From Spisula solida (Eukaryota > Mollusca > Bivalvia > Venerida > Mactridae), in assembly GCA_947247005.1 (NCBI GenBank), contig OX365953.1:2547001-2611000 (forward strand): DNA of 64,000 bases, in the 5' to 3' direction. Positions within the stretch are counted from its first letter, which is position 1, and every line of letters starts with the position of its first letter. The notes under the pieces were generated by a model that did not search any database, was not told where the DNA came from, and saw only the letters and a list, made by a program, of their open reading frames with translations. The translations under genes were made by a program, and so were the position numbers. Shown here piece by piece: positions 63,822-64,000 of this stretch.

Positions 63822-63970
63822 TGGGTGGTATTCAATATTGATCTTACTTGACTTAAGGATAAGGACAACCAATCAGATCACAGCATATTAAACTCTTGGT
63901 CAGTAACAGCCGATATAATTGGCTGTCCCTATTCTCCTATTAAATAAGATCAATATTGAATTCCACCCCA
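63822..63970. mobile_element. GGTATTCAATATTGATC palindromic MITE, copy 4
   Basis: GGGTGGTATTCAATATTGAT at the left, ATCAATATTGAATTCCACCC at the right; interior GACAACCAATCAGATCACAG. Confidence 0.9.
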
Positions 63971-64000
63971 AGTCTCTGATCCATTCGATTATTGAGTTTT

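Overview
This window is eukaryotic DNA. It has genes split into short exons with GT-AG introns, about one third G+C, and a very dense load of short interspersed elements and miniature inverted-repeat transposons. The gene content is metazoan. The repeat style (tRNA-derived SINEs, many hAT-like and palindromic MITEs, minisatellites with 40-80 bp periods) looks like a lophotrochozoan, probably a bivalve mollusc; that assignment is an impression from the sequence, not a database match.

Three protein genes are supported. (1) 14774-14836, minus strand: the first coding exon (21 codons, phase 0) of a CASP/CUX1-type coiled-coil gene, whose remaining exons must lie beyond the left edge; positions 1-14773 therefore read as its first intron and hold only repeats. 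(2) 15038-50963, plus strand: a complete nucleoporin NUP88 gene of 15 coding exons. I joined the exons by hand; they total 2193 nt (730 codons plus stop) with every intron phase consistent. Genes 1 and 2 are divergent, with only 201 bp between the two start codons. (3) 63536 down to about 53756, minus strand: the 3' part of a filamin-type actin cross-linker, seven clear exons (351 codons, about 3.6 filamin Ig repeats) plus a doubtful terminal exon; the 5' part lies beyond the right edge. NUP88 and filamin converge tail to tail around 52.8-53.2 kb.

Layout: 1-14.77 kb is intronic/repeat (44-bp and 41-bp tandem arrays, SINEs, MITEs, an 8-bp-TSD hAT MITE nested in a SINE). The 15.27-24.96 kb stretch is NUP88 intron 1, mostly one 8.8-kb composite: a Harbinger-like element with about 0.73-kb terminal inverted repeats and a TAA target duplication, a 5'-truncated LINE nested in its left arm, and a 2.3-kb array of 42-bp units, a SINE and another repeat in its core. 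The 25-28.4 kb stretch holds exons 2-6. The 28.4-38.2 kb stretch is intron 6 (51-bp minisatellite, two opposed copies of an inverted-repeat element, several MITEs). The 38.2-51 kb stretch holds exons 7-15, and the 53-64 kb stretch is filamin.

The most unusual signal is in NUP88. Three exon borders have been copied in place together with their splice sites: the exon 10 donor forms an 8-copy 39-bp minisatellite, the exon 12 acceptor plus the first 23 exon bases forms an array of nine extra copies (plus three hybrid units), and the exon 7 end with its donor is duplicated about 135 bp downstream. Every copy I could read in frame meets a stop codon within about 15 codons.
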